NCBI GenBank assembly: GCA_964504195.1
Contig: CAZDDI010000071.1
Coordinates: 1-18,762, forward strand
Source: CAZDDI01 sp964504195
GTDB taxonomy: Bacteria; Chloroflexota; Anaerolineae; B4-G1; SLSP01
Reading direction: 5' to 3'
DNA length: 18,762 nucleotides
This document shows, piece by piece, positions 6,339 to 13,563 of this stretch (the stretch's first letter is position 1; each line of letters begins with the position of its first letter). The translations under genes were made by a program, and so were the position numbers. The notes below the pieces were generated by a model. The model saw nothing but the letters and a program-made list of their open reading frames with translations. It was not told the origin of the DNA and searched no databases.

Positions 6339-7274
6339 ATGCGCATTCTCGTAACCGGTGGGGCCGGATTTATCGCTTCACACGTTGTGGATCTGTTGAT
6401 CGAGGCCGGGCATCACGTCGCGGTGGTGGATAATCTCACCACCGGGCGACGCGCGAATCTGAACCCGGCGGCAATCTTTTACGAAGTAGACATCCGTGCC
6501 CCGGAGCTACACGCGGTTTTCGACCAGGAACGCCCGGAAGTCGTCAGCCATCACGCCGCCCAAATGGACGTGCGACGCTCGATGACTGAGCCGCTCTTCG
6601 ATGCGGATAACAATATCCTCGGCTCGCTCAATTTGCTAGAATGCGCCCGTCAAAGTGGGACGCGCAAAATCATCTACATCTCCAGCGGCGGCGCAGTCTA
6701 TGGCGAACCGGAGTATCTGCCCTGCGATGAGGCCCACCCGGTCAACCCGCTCTGTCCCTATGGGGCCAGTAAGTACATCGTGGAGAAGTATTGCTATCTC
6801 TACCGCGAGAATTACGGGCTGGATTACACGGTGCTGCGCTACCCCAACGTCTACGGCCCACGTCAGAATCCCGAAGGCGAAGCCGGCGTGGTGGCGATCT
6901 TCGCCAATCGCATGTTGCGCGACGAGATTCCCACCATCAACGGAACGGGCGAGCAGGAACGGGACTTTGTGTATGTTGGAGATTGCGCGCGTGCCAACTT
7001 GTTGACACTGGAGCGGGGGTCGGGCATGATTTACAATCTGGCCTCCGGCGTAGGTACTTCGATCAACCGCATCTGGGAGCTGCTGCGCGAAGCCACCGGC
7101 TGCCACGGTGAACCGGTGCATGGCCCGGCCAAAGTAGGGGAAACTTCCCGCATTTACTTGACCGCCGCGCGTGCCGAGCTGGAGTTGGGCTGGCGGCCTA
7201 CGGTTGATTTGGCTGAAGGTCTTCAGCGCACCGTCATCAGCTTGCGGAATATAGATACAGAAAACAGACAGTGA
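6339..7274 (+). CDS. NAD-dependent nucleotide-sugar epimerase/dehydratase (UDP-glucose 4-epimerase-like)
   Basis: Extended short-chain dehydrogenase of 311 aa that most likely interconverts UDP-sugars to supply the glycan pathway. The NAD-binding motif TGGAGFIAS is at residues 7-15, the acidic residue of DNLTTGRR binds the cofactor (31-38), SSGGAVYGEP is at 115-124, and the catalytic YGASK is at 141-145 with Ser116 as partner. RYPNVYGPRQ (167-176) and RDFVYVGDCA (208-217) are typical of GalE/RmlB-like enzymes. In the NAD loop an Ala replaces the usual third Gly (FIAS rather than FIGS), a variant seen in some members of the family. ATG 6339 follows GGAGG at 6329-6333. A longer in-frame start at 6213 would overlap the previous gene by 80 bp and is rejected. 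The exact sugar product is uncertain. Confidence 0.9.
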   Translation: MRILVTGGAGFIASHVVDLLIEAGHHVAVVDNLTTGRRANLNPAAIFYEVDIRAPELHAVFDQERPEVVSHHAAQMDVRRSMTEPLFDADNNILGSLNLLECARQSGTRKIIYISSGGAVYGEPEYLPCDEAHPVNPLCPYGASKYIVEKYCYLYRENYGLDYTVLRYPNVYGPRQNPEGEAGVVAIFANRMLRDEIPTINGTGEQERDFVYVGDCARANLLTLERGSGMIYNLASGVGTSINRIWELLREATGCHGEPVHGPAKVGETSRIYLTAARAELELGWRPTVDLAEGLQRTVISLRNIDTENRQ

Positions 7275-7284
7275 GTGGGCGGGA

Positions 7285-7338
7285 TTTTACCACAGGGGCA
7301 CAGAGTTTGCAGAGATTTTCATGATTTCTCTGTGGTCA
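7285..7338. repeat. CACAGAG-type dispersed repeat with inverted ends
   Basis: ACCACAG (7289-7295) is complementary to CTGTGGT (7330-7336). Between them are CACAGAG and GCAGAGA units. The complement of 7286-7316 resembles the sequence at 15096-15129 upstream of ftsK, so the two are probably copies of one family. There is no T-run, so it is not a good terminator. Confidence 0.5.
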
Positions 7339-7460
7339 AAAATAGCTCATTAACGGTCACCAGAATCGTGATCTTCTGATACGCATTACAGGATGTACGG
7401 GCAAGGCTTTTATTATGCGGGCTGGTCACGTGCGGGTGAGCCTACCCAATTCCTTACTTG

Positions 7461-7469
7461 TGCTATAAT
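7461..7469 (+). promoter_or_regulatory. Extended -10 promoter for the Wzz/BY-kinase gene
   Basis: TGCTATAAT is a perfect TATAAT (7464-7469) with the TGn extension. No convincing -35 box lies 16-18 bp upstream, as is usual for extended -10 promoters. The predicted transcript would start near 7476, right at the GAGGT ribosome site (7476-7480), giving a leader of only about 11 nt. It would let the chain-length/ligase genes be expressed apart from the upstream transferases. Confidence 0.5.
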
Positions 7470-7486
7470 GGACGTGAGGTGCATTT

Positions 7487-9112
7487 ATGGAACTAACACA
7501 ATACTGGAACATTGTCCGGCGTTGGTGGTGGCTGATGGTCGCCTGCACCCTGGTGGCTGCCGGTTCGAGCTTTATTGGCACACTGGGAGTGCCGCGCACC
7601 TATCAAGCGACTACCACATTGATGATCGGTCAGGTCTTGCAGCAGGCCAATCCCAACACGCAGGATATCTGGCTTAGCCAGCAACTGGCGCAGACCTACG
7701 CCGATATGGTGCGTCGTCGCCCTATTCTCGAGGGGGTGCAAGCGGCGTTGGGCTTGCAATATACGCCCTCCGGTAGCAATGTTTCTGCACGTAGTGTGCC
7801 CGGCACACAGTTATTGGAGATCAGTTACCGCGACACTGACGCCTTACGCGCCTCCGTTATAGCCAATGAAATCGCTAACCAGCTGATTCAGCGCTCGCCC
7901 ACGGAGTCCCCCGCGGTAGTGGAACGCCGCACCTTTGTGCAGGAGCAGCTTGCGGATCTGGAACACAAAATCCAGGATACGCGCGATGCTATAGAAGCAG
8001 AGCAGGTCAAGCTCGACGCGGCCAACAGTGCGCGCGCCATCCAGCAGTATCAGGCCAATATCAGCGCGCTGGAGCAGAAGCTGAGCTCCTACCAATCCAA
8101 CTATGCAGCATACTTGCTGACCGCGCAAGGGGGGACAAACTACATTACTCAAATCGAGCCAGCAAGTCAACCCACCACACCTATCAGCCCCAATGTCCCT
8201 CAGACAGTGTTACTGGCGGCAGGAATTGGGTTGGCCTTGGCAGTGGCCGGCGCTACATTGATCGAGTTTCTCGATGATACCATCAAGTCGGCGGATGAAG
8301 CCGCTAAACTGGCGGGTTCTCCTGTGTTGGGGGCCATTGCACGGATTGAGGGCAATGCTGTCTCTGATAAGCTTATCGCTATTCAACACCCCCTTTCACC
8401 CATCGTTGAGGCTTACCGTGCCTTGCGTACTAGCATTCAGTTTTCCTCAGTTGACAATCCCGCGCATACGTTGATGATCACCAGCCCCGCGCCTTCGGAG
8501 GGTAAGAGCGTGACGCTTTCCAATCTGGCGGTGGTGTTGGCTCAATCGGGACTCAAGGTAATTCTTGTGGATACGGATTTACGCCGCCCGGTGCTGCATA
8601 AGCTGTTCGAGATTACTAACGAGCACGGGCTAAGCGATGCGCTGCTTCACCCGGAGCAGGGGGTGTTGGATTATCTACAGCCTACGGGTGTTGATAACCT
8701 CTGGCTGCTGCCTAGCGGTACAATTCCTCCTAATCCGGCGGAATTGCTGGGGTCGCAGCGGATGGCCGATTGTATCGAAACGCTCAAGGTTCATGCCGAT
8801 ATGGTGCTTTTCGATAGTCCCCCCACGCTGGTCGTGACCGATGCGGCGGTGCTTGGGTCGCGGGTGGATGGGGTATTGCTTGTTGTGGATGCGGGACACA
8901 CGCGCCGGGGCATGGTGAAGCACGCCGCTGAGGATTTGCGCCGCGTGCATACGCCGCTATTGGGTATTGTGCTGAATCGGGCTTCTTCTGGCGGTAAGGG
9001 TTACTATTATTACCATTACTATCGTTCCGATGGCACGCAGGCTGAACGCCGTTCTGACAAGCGTAAGCACAGGTTAGACCGGCGCAAGAAAAGCGCGGAG
9101 AGCGGCGTCTAG
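7487..9112 (+). CDS. Wzz/BY-kinase fusion: polysaccharide co-polymerase with tyrosine autokinase
   Basis: Inner-membrane protein of 541 aa that controls polymer length and export through autophosphorylation. The Wzz part has a first helix at about 13-33, an external region with a likely coiled coil at about 145-205, the proline-rich SQPTTPISPNVPQ before the second helix, and that helix at about 239-258. The cytoplasmic kinase has Walker A APSEGKS (335-341), Walker A' VILVDTDLRRP (358-368) and Walker B MVLFDSPP (439-446). The C-terminus has a tyrosine cluster, GYYYYHYY (505-512), with six tyrosines, the usual site of autophosphorylation, followed by a basic tail. A one-chain arrangement is typical of proteobacterial Wzc-like proteins, while Firmicutes usually split it in two. 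ATG 7487 follows GAGGT. No Wzx or Wzy is nearby. Confidence 0.93.
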   Translation: MELTQYWNIVRRWWWLMVACTLVAAGSSFIGTLGVPRTYQATTTLMIGQVLQQANPNTQDIWLSQQLAQTYADMVRRRPILEGVQAALGLQYTPSGSNVSARSVPGTQLLEISYRDTDALRASVIANEIANQLIQRSPTESPAVVERRTFVQEQLADLEHKIQDTRDAIEAEQVKLDAANSARAIQQYQANISALEQKLSSYQSNYAAYLLTAQGGTNYITQIEPASQPTTPISPNVPQTVLLAAGIGLALAVAGATLIEFLDDTIKSADEAAKLAGSPVLGAIARIEGNAVSDKLIAIQHPLSPIVEAYRALRTSIQFSSVDNPAHTLMITSPAPSEGKSVTLSNLAVVLAQSGLKVILVDTDLRRPVLHKLFEITNEHGLSDALLHPEQGVLDYLQPTGVDNLWLLPSGTIPPNPAELLGSQRMADCIETLKVHADMVLFDSPPTLVVTDAAVLGSRVDGVLLVVDAGHTRRGMVKHAAEDLRRVHTPLLGIVLNRASSGGKGYYYYHYYRSDGTQAERRSDKRKHRLDRRKKSAESGV

Positions 9113-9129
9113 TTCCGTAGGAGGTAGCG

Positions 9130-10215
9130 ATGCGGCGGGCTAGTTGGGTATTGCTGGGCGGTGCGTTTTTGCTGTTGGCGACGCTGGGCGGAGCCTGGCT
9201 GTGGCTCACCCATTTGGCGCGCGCGCAAGCTGCTGCACCCCGTGCAACTCCAGTCACTACTCCTGTAACTCTGGCTCCCTATGCGTGCTCCGCCACAAGC
9301 GATGCCTGGTGCTACGGAGCACAACTGTGGCGCGGCGGCGATACTACCGACGCTTTTACCCCCTCTCGCAGCGGCTACGGCGAAGTCCCCAGCCGTCCCC
9401 GACAAGCACTTCCGCTCGTGCCGACCGCGCAACGGGTGACGGTGCTGGTGCTGGGGCTAGATACTGAAGATGATACAGGTTCGTCCGCGCGCACGGATGT
9501 TGTCCTGTTGCTCACGCTCGATCGGGCCGCAAATCGCGCCGGGATGCTCTCCCTCCCGCGTGATCTCTGGCTTCCCATCCCCGGTCATGCCAACGACCGC
9601 ATTAACACCGCCTATGCACTCGGCGGCCCTGCGCTGGCGGTGGAAACCGTCGAGTACAATCTGGGGGTGACGATTGACCACTACGCGGTGGTGAACTTTG
9701 CGGGCTTCGTGGAACTGGTGGACTTGGTCGGTGGAATCGAGGTGTATCTTGACACACCTCTGGATGATCCATACTATCTGGGCGCGGATGGAGAGCTTGC
9801 CCCGTTGCATATTCCGGCAGGCTTACAACACTTCGATGGGGATATGGCGTTGCGCTATGTGCGCACGCGCCACGCTGCTGGTGGCGATCTTGCGCGCGCG
9901 CAACGGCAACAACAGGTGCTGCTGGCGCTACTGGAGCGAGTCAGGCAGATGGAGCAGCTCCCCGATTTGTTGCGCCGTGCGCCGGAGCTCTACGCGACTT
10001 TTTCCGAAATGGTACAGACGGATCTTTCGCTGCCGCAGCTGCTCGGCCTGGCGAACGAGGCCACCCGGCTCGACCAGAGCGTGCTCCAGGCACGGGTTTT
10101 GGGTGCTGCGTGCGTGGAACCCTGGACGACGCCGACCGGCGGGCAGGTGTTGTTGCCGGTATGGGAGGAAATCCGCGCGGCGCGGGATGCCGTATTTGGG
10201 ACGCCTGAACCGTAG
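9130..10215 (+). CDS. LytR-CpsA-Psr (LCP) family glycan ligase
   Basis: Membrane-anchored extracytoplasmic enzyme; the family transfers polymer from a polyprenyl-pyrophosphate carrier to peptidoglycan or another acceptor. A signal-anchor helix lies at residues 6-27, then a variable low-complexity Thr/Pro/Ala linker. The LCP domain spans about 100-270 and carries RTDVVLL (121-127), SLPRDLW (141-147), RINTAY (157-162), YVRTRH (243-248) and DLARAQRQQQVL (253-264). These include the Arg/Asp residues that bind the lipid pyrophosphate in characterised members. Three Cys (53, 61, 328) lie outside the core. It is 361 aa, normal for a short LCP protein. ATG 9130 is preceded by a strong AGGAGGT (9119-9125), 17 bp after the kinase stop, so the two genes are probably cotranscribed. 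A terminator follows. Confidence 0.9.
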   Translation: MRRASWVLLGGAFLLLATLGGAWLWLTHLARAQAAAPRATPVTTPVTLAPYACSATSDAWCYGAQLWRGGDTTDAFTPSRSGYGEVPSRPRQALPLVPTAQRVTVLVLGLDTEDDTGSSARTDVVLLLTLDRAANRAGMLSLPRDLWLPIPGHANDRINTAYALGGPALAVETVEYNLGVTIDHYAVVNFAGFVELVDLVGGIEVYLDTPLDDPYYLGADGELAPLHIPAGLQHFDGDMALRYVRTRHAAGGDLARAQRQQQVLLALLERVRQMEQLPDLLRRAPELYATFSEMVQTDLSLPQLLGLANEATRLDQSVLQARVLGAACVEPWTTPTGGQVLLPVWEEIRAARDAVFGTPEP

Positions 10216-10239
10216 TGTAGTCGGACTGCCCTGTAGGAT

Positions 10240-10287
10240 AACGCCCGTACCACGGGGCTGGTCGCCCGGTAGATCGGGCGTTGTTTT
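10240..10287 (+). terminator. Rho-independent terminator after the glycan operon, with an alternative stem
   Basis: CGCCCG (10263-10268) pairs with CGGGCG (10275-10280) and is followed by TTGTTTT (10281-10287). A second upstream segment, AACGCCCG (10240-10247), is also exactly complementary to CGGGCGTT (10275-10282), so two mutually exclusive stems share one arm. It ends the transcript of the Wzz-kinase and LCP genes. Confidence 0.7.
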
Positions 10288-10334
10288 GTAGGGTGGGGGA
10301 TACGCTTGGTTGACGTTATTCATGCCTGACCTCC

Positions 10335-10359
10335 GGTGGTTGAACCTGCCGAAACCATC
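10335..10359. repeat. Dispersed-repeat fragment (GGTTGAACCTGCCGAAACC style)
   Basis: TGGTT and AACCA flank GAACCTGCCGA. The pattern resembles the widespread bacterial intergenic repeat type written in the other direction as TTCGACAAGCTCAA. A related copy (CTTCGACAGGCTCAGG) ends the window near 18733-18748. The assignment is by eye. Confidence 0.35.
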
Positions 10360-10390
10360 AGCGAGCCGCTTGAAACCCCTGCCTTCAATT

Positions 10391-10447
10391 GTCAGCTGTG
10401 ACTTGAGATCTGTGATTTGAGATTTGAGATTTATGATTTGTGATTCG
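10391..10447 (+). repeat. GATTTGA/GATTTGT 7-mer tandem repeat before ppk2
   Basis: About seven degenerate 7-mers (TGACTTGA, GATCTGT, GATTTGA, GATTTGA, GATTTAT, GATTTGT, GATTCG) run up to the ribosome site of the PPK2 gene. The repeat creates a false upstream in-frame ATG at 10424. It is similar in style to the GATTTGC repeat before radA. Confidence 0.75.
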
Positions 10448-10459
10448 ATAGGAGGCCCT

Positions 10460-11263
10460 ATGGATATTTACCGCGTTGCACCAGGAACAAGCATTGATTT
10501 AGCCGAGTGGAACCCACGTAACCAAGAAACTTTCGAAGGGAAAAAAGCAGCGGGGCGCAAGGCGCTGCAAGCGCTCAACGAACGCCTCCGCAACTTACAG
10601 GAACTTCTCTATGCGCAGGGCAAGCATAAATTGTTGATCGTGCTCCAGGCAACGGATACTGGCGGCAAAGATGGCGTGATCCGCCACGTTTTCCGTGGCG
10701 TGAACCCGCAGGGCGTCAAGGTCGCGAGCTTCAAAGTCCCCACGCCGGAAGAGCTGGCTCACGATTATCTGTGGCGCATCCACCAACAGACGCCCGGTAA
10801 CGGTGAAATCGTCATCTTCAACCGTAGCCATTATGAAGACGTGCTGGTGGTGCGCGTGAAGAACCTCGTCCCGCCTGAACGCTGGAGCCGCCGCTATGAA
10901 CACATCAAAGCCTTCGAACGGCTGTTGGCTGATGAAGGCACCACCATCCTTAAGTTCTTCCTGCATATCAGCAAAGACGAGCAGCGCGCGCGTCTGCAAT
11001 CCCGGCTCGAGGACCCCACCAAGCACTGGAAGTTCAACCCGAACGATCTCAAGGATCGTGCTTTGTGGGACGAGTATATACATGCTTACGAATCTGTGTT
11101 GAGCCAGACCAGCACTCCTTGGGCACCGTGGTACATCGTGCCCGCCGACCGCAAGTGGTACCGCAATCTGGTCATCAGCAACATAATTCTGCAAACGCTC
11201 GAAGGCTTGCAGATGGATTATCCCGCGCCGAATTTTGACCCGGCGGACATTGTGATTGCATGA
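10460..11263 (+). CDS. ppk2: Polyphosphate:nucleotide phosphotransferase, PPK2 family
   Basis: Cytoplasmic kinase that transfers phosphate between polyphosphate and nucleotides, usually making ADP or ATP from AMP or ADP. The N-terminus DIYRVAPGTSIDLAEWNP is characteristic. Walker A is ATDTGGKDG (64-72), with Asp66 as the expected catalytic acid. A conserved HVFRGVNPQGVKV (76-88) follows, then the Walker B/lid region IFNRSHYEDVLVVRV (119-133) and a C-terminal WYIVPADRKWYRN (224-236). The 267-aa length and these motifs fit the single-domain class often grouped as class III, but class does not prove substrate. Ala-Thr in the P-loop replaces the more usual Gly-Met. ATG 10460 is preceded by AGGAGG (10450-10455), and the longer ATG at 10424 lies in repeat DNA. 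The stop overlaps the next start (ATGA), so the two genes are translationally coupled. Confidence 0.93.
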   Translation: MDIYRVAPGTSIDLAEWNPRNQETFEGKKAAGRKALQALNERLRNLQELLYAQGKHKLLIVLQATDTGGKDGVIRHVFRGVNPQGVKVASFKVPTPEELAHDYLWRIHQQTPGNGEIVIFNRSHYEDVLVVRVKNLVPPERWSRRYEHIKAFERLLADEGTTILKFFLHISKDEQRARLQSRLEDPTKHWKFNPNDLKDRALWDEYIHAYESVLSQTSTPWAPWYIVPADRKWYRNLVISNIILQTLEGLQMDYPAPNFDPADIVIA

Positions 11264-13395
11264 GAGTGCTTGCTGTTAATTTTTTTCGCCGTTTGACGCG
11301 CGGACGCTGGCCCGTGTTGTTCGTGGTGTTGCTTGCGCTGATAGTGCGCGGCTGGGCCGCGCTGATGCTGCCCGTGGACGCCGATGAGCCGGTCTATTTG
11401 GATGCCGGTTACGCTTATGCGCAGGCGTTGCGCGCGGGCGATTGGAATGCCGTGGCGGATTACCAGGGCGTCTCAGAACATCCCGCGTTGGTGAAGGTGC
11501 TCTACGGCAGTGGGTGGCTGGTAGCGGGCGACAATGCCTTGTGGACCGACGCGCTCTACATCGCGCGGGGCATTTCGACAGTGTTCGGAACCCTGGCCGT
11601 GCTCCTTGTTGCCCTGCTTGATCCGTTGGCCGGGGGGCTGTTGGCCGTGCATACGCTCACAGTCAAATATACCAGCCAGGCCTACCTGGAGGCCCTGCCG
11701 TTGTGTATGTCGCTTGTGGCAGTCCTGGCGTTTCTGCGGGCCAAATCCCCCCGCGATGTGCGCTTCTGGCTTTCGGCGGCGGCGCTGGGCCTGACCGCTG
11801 CCGGGAAATTTACCTACTTCCCGGTTATCTTTCCGCTGGCCTTTCTTGCCATCGGCGAGAAAAAAACGCGCTGGCCCTGGCTGCTGACTTATTTGCTTGC
11901 CGCAACGGCGGCCTTCGTCGTCTTCAATCCCCTGCTCTGGCGCGATCCGGTGGGGCGGCTCTCTGATGCGCTCTTCTTCCATGTGCAATACTCGCAGGGC
12001 GCGCATGTGCAATCCTCCCATCTGCCCTGGTATCAACCGCTGGTGTGGATTTCACAATCCGTTCCCTGGCATCCCGAAGTCTTCTTCCTGCCCGGTCTGG
12101 ATGGGCTGGTCTTCATTCTGGGGTTGATCGGGCTGGGCTGGGAGTGGCGCGCGCGCCGGTGGAGCGTGATCTGGTTGGCGGGGGCGTTGGCCTTTTTGTT
12201 TATCTGGCCCACCAAATGGCCGCAATACGCCGTCTTGCTCGCGCCACTCTTCTGCCTCGCTGCCGCCACCATGCTGCGGCGCGCATATCAATGGGCCAGC
12301 GTGCAACATGATGCGCTAGTCTGGCTGGATATGATGCTGATCCGCCCCCCCCAAGCCTTTTGGATTCTGTCCATTGGCTTTGTGACACTGGTTGGCGGCG
12401 GGTATATGCTCAACAACATCGCCGTGAGCCTGGAACGGCTCAAGTGGCAGCATGTGGCGACATACAATTCCTACTTGCCCAGTAACACCATCCACACGCT
12501 GCTTGCGTTGTCCGATGGGCGCGTGGCCCTGGCAACCGAACATGGCCTGGCCTTCTGGACACCTTACGCCGGTGATAATCCGCTGGGCGATTGGGAAGTC
12601 TTCACTGCCACCAATTCCCCGCTGCCGCATAACCGCGTGCTGGCGCTGGCCGATGATGGGGTGGGGGGGCTGTGGATAGGTACTGATGCTGGCTTGGCAT
12701 ACTATCGCGCCGGGCAGTGGCAGGTTTTCCGCGCAGCGGATTATGGCCTGGATAGCGCGCAAGTGCGCGCGCTGGCGCTGGGCCGCGCGGGTCGTGTGTG
12801 GATCGGCGCAAATGCCGGTGTTGCCGCTTTCGATGGGCAGGGCTGGGAGACCTTCACTCCGGACAACTCCGGGCTGTGTGCAGGTTTCGTCGCAGCAATC
12901 TTGAGCGAACCGCACGCTACCGGTGAGCGGCTATGGTTCGGAACAGCGGAAGGCGTCAGCGTGTTCGATACGGCCACCGGCACGTGGACGCAGCCGGGCG
13001 CGGGCTTGAACTGGGGGCGCGGGGTTGTGGCGCTCGCTCGCACGTCCGACGGGCGGATCTGGGCTGCCACGCTCGGCGCGGGTCTGGGCGCGTGGGATGG
13101 GCAGAGCTGGGCTTTTTATCGCACCGGCAACTCCGATCTGCCCTTCAACACCGTCACTGCTATCACTGCGACGGCAGGGGGGGCTGTGTGGGTGGGGGGC
13201 GCGCATCCTACCCAACCCGCTGGGGCCGTCGCGCGCTTTGACGGGGTACACTGGCGCCTTTTCCGTCCTAACAACTCCGGCTACCAGGGCGCTGAACCGC
13301 TGGCGATTGCCCTCGTTCACATCCCGGCCTTCGGCGATACCGTGTGGATCAGCACCCGCACCTTGGGGTTAGATATTTACCTCCCGAACCGGTAG
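11260..13395 (+). CDS. GT-C (GT39-like) membrane glycosyltransferase fused to a seven-bladed two-component-regulator-type propeller
   Basis: A 711-aa fusion. Residues 1 to about 390 are polytopic membrane protein with helices at about 15-37, 102-132, 142-160, 168-195, 206-224, 282-296, 301-316, 321-342 and 366-385. The first loop carries VDADEPVYLDAG (39-50) and SEHPALVK (72-79), matching the acidic site and HPPL-K motif of GT39/PMT-type enzymes. Residues from about 405 to 711 hold seven repeats of the Reg_prop kind (for example LWIGTDAGLAYY, VWIGANAGVAAF, LWFGTAEGVSVF, VWISTRTLGLDI), each followed by a W-x-x-F/Y strand. This makes a beta-propeller, probably on the outer face. It has no kinase or response-regulator part. 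A sugar-binding or protein-binding role for the propeller is inferred. The start overlaps the ppk2 stop by 4 bp. Confidence 0.8.
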   Translation: MRVLAVNFFRRLTRGRWPVLFVVLLALIVRGWAALMLPVDADEPVYLDAGYAYAQALRAGDWNAVADYQGVSEHPALVKVLYGSGWLVAGDNALWTDALYIARGISTVFGTLAVLLVALLDPLAGGLLAVHTLTVKYTSQAYLEALPLCMSLVAVLAFLRAKSPRDVRFWLSAAALGLTAAGKFTYFPVIFPLAFLAIGEKKTRWPWLLTYLLAATAAFVVFNPLLWRDPVGRLSDALFFHVQYSQGAHVQSSHLPWYQPLVWISQSVPWHPEVFFLPGLDGLVFILGLIGLGWEWRARRWSVIWLAGALAFLFIWPTKWPQYAVLLAPLFCLAAATMLRRAYQWASVQHDALVWLDMMLIRPPQAFWILSIGFVTLVGGGYMLNNIAVSLERLKWQHVATYNSYLPSNTIHTLLALSDGRVALATEHGLAFWTPYAGDNPLGDWEVFTATNSPLPHNRVLALADDGVGGLWIGTDAGLAYYRAGQWQVFRAADYGLDSAQVRALALGRAGRVWIGANAGVAAFDGQGWETFTPDNSGLCAGFVAAILSEPHATGERLWFGTAEGVSVFDTATGTWTQPGAGLNWGRGVVALARTSDGRIWAATLGAGLGAWDGQSWAFYRTGNSDLPFNTVTAITATAGGAVWVGGAHPTQPAGAVARFDGVHWRLFRPNNSGYQGAEPLAIALVHIPAFGDTVWISTRTLGLDIYLPNR

Positions 13396-13404
13396 TCTCC
13401 GTAG

Positions 13405-13422
13405 AGCACGATTTATCGTGCT
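13405..13422 (+). terminator. Perfect short hairpin after the propeller fusion gene
   Basis: AGCACGAT and ATCGTGCT are perfectly complementary around a 2-base centre, starting 10 bp after the stop codon. Only a weak TTCT follows rather than a real T-run, so termination is possible but not assured. Confidence 0.4.
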
Positions 13423-13482
13423 TCTGGAATGTCAAAAAGCACTAAATTCGCAATCTACTGAGACTTATTCTCCGCTACCTTA

Positions 13483-13504
13483 AGAACAAATGTTCTGGTA
13501 TAAT
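13483..13504 (+). promoter_or_regulatory. radA promoter with an SOS-box-like operator overlapping it
   Basis: TATAAT at 13499-13504 is a perfect -10 box. Two bases upstream lies AGAACAAATGTTCT (13483-13496), with perfect 6-bp arms and an exact fit to the GAAC-N4-GTTC core of the LexA box in Gram-positive bacteria. A repressor bound there would block the promoter spacer. The -35 region (about 13476-13481) is poor. That LexA binds here is inferred. Confidence 0.6.
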
Positions 13505-13527
13505 AAGCATATCAGCCCGCTCATTGT

Positions 13528-13553
13528 GATTTGCCGATTTGCTGATTTGCTGG
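13528..13553 (+). repeat. GATTTGC 7/8-mer repeat before radA
   Basis: GATTTGCC, GATTTGCT and GATTTGCT run in tandem directly into the GGAGGTGA ribosome site. It is complementary in style to the AAATCAGC repeat inside the GT39 gene (6020-6051). It forms most of the 5' leader between the promoter and the start codon. Confidence 0.65.
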
Positions 13554-13563
13554 AGGTGACGCC

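Noticed and set aside
10424..10459. Upstream ATG for PPK2
   Set aside because: It lies in the GATTTGA repeat without a ribosome site, while ATG 10460 has AGGAGG and begins at the family's conserved N-terminus.
10595..11194. 199-codon minus-strand frame
   Set aside because: Opposite strand of ppk2, whose motifs are all intact. No ribosome site.
12316..12915. 199-codon minus-strand frame
   Set aside because: Shadow of the propeller coding region, with no recognisable motifs.
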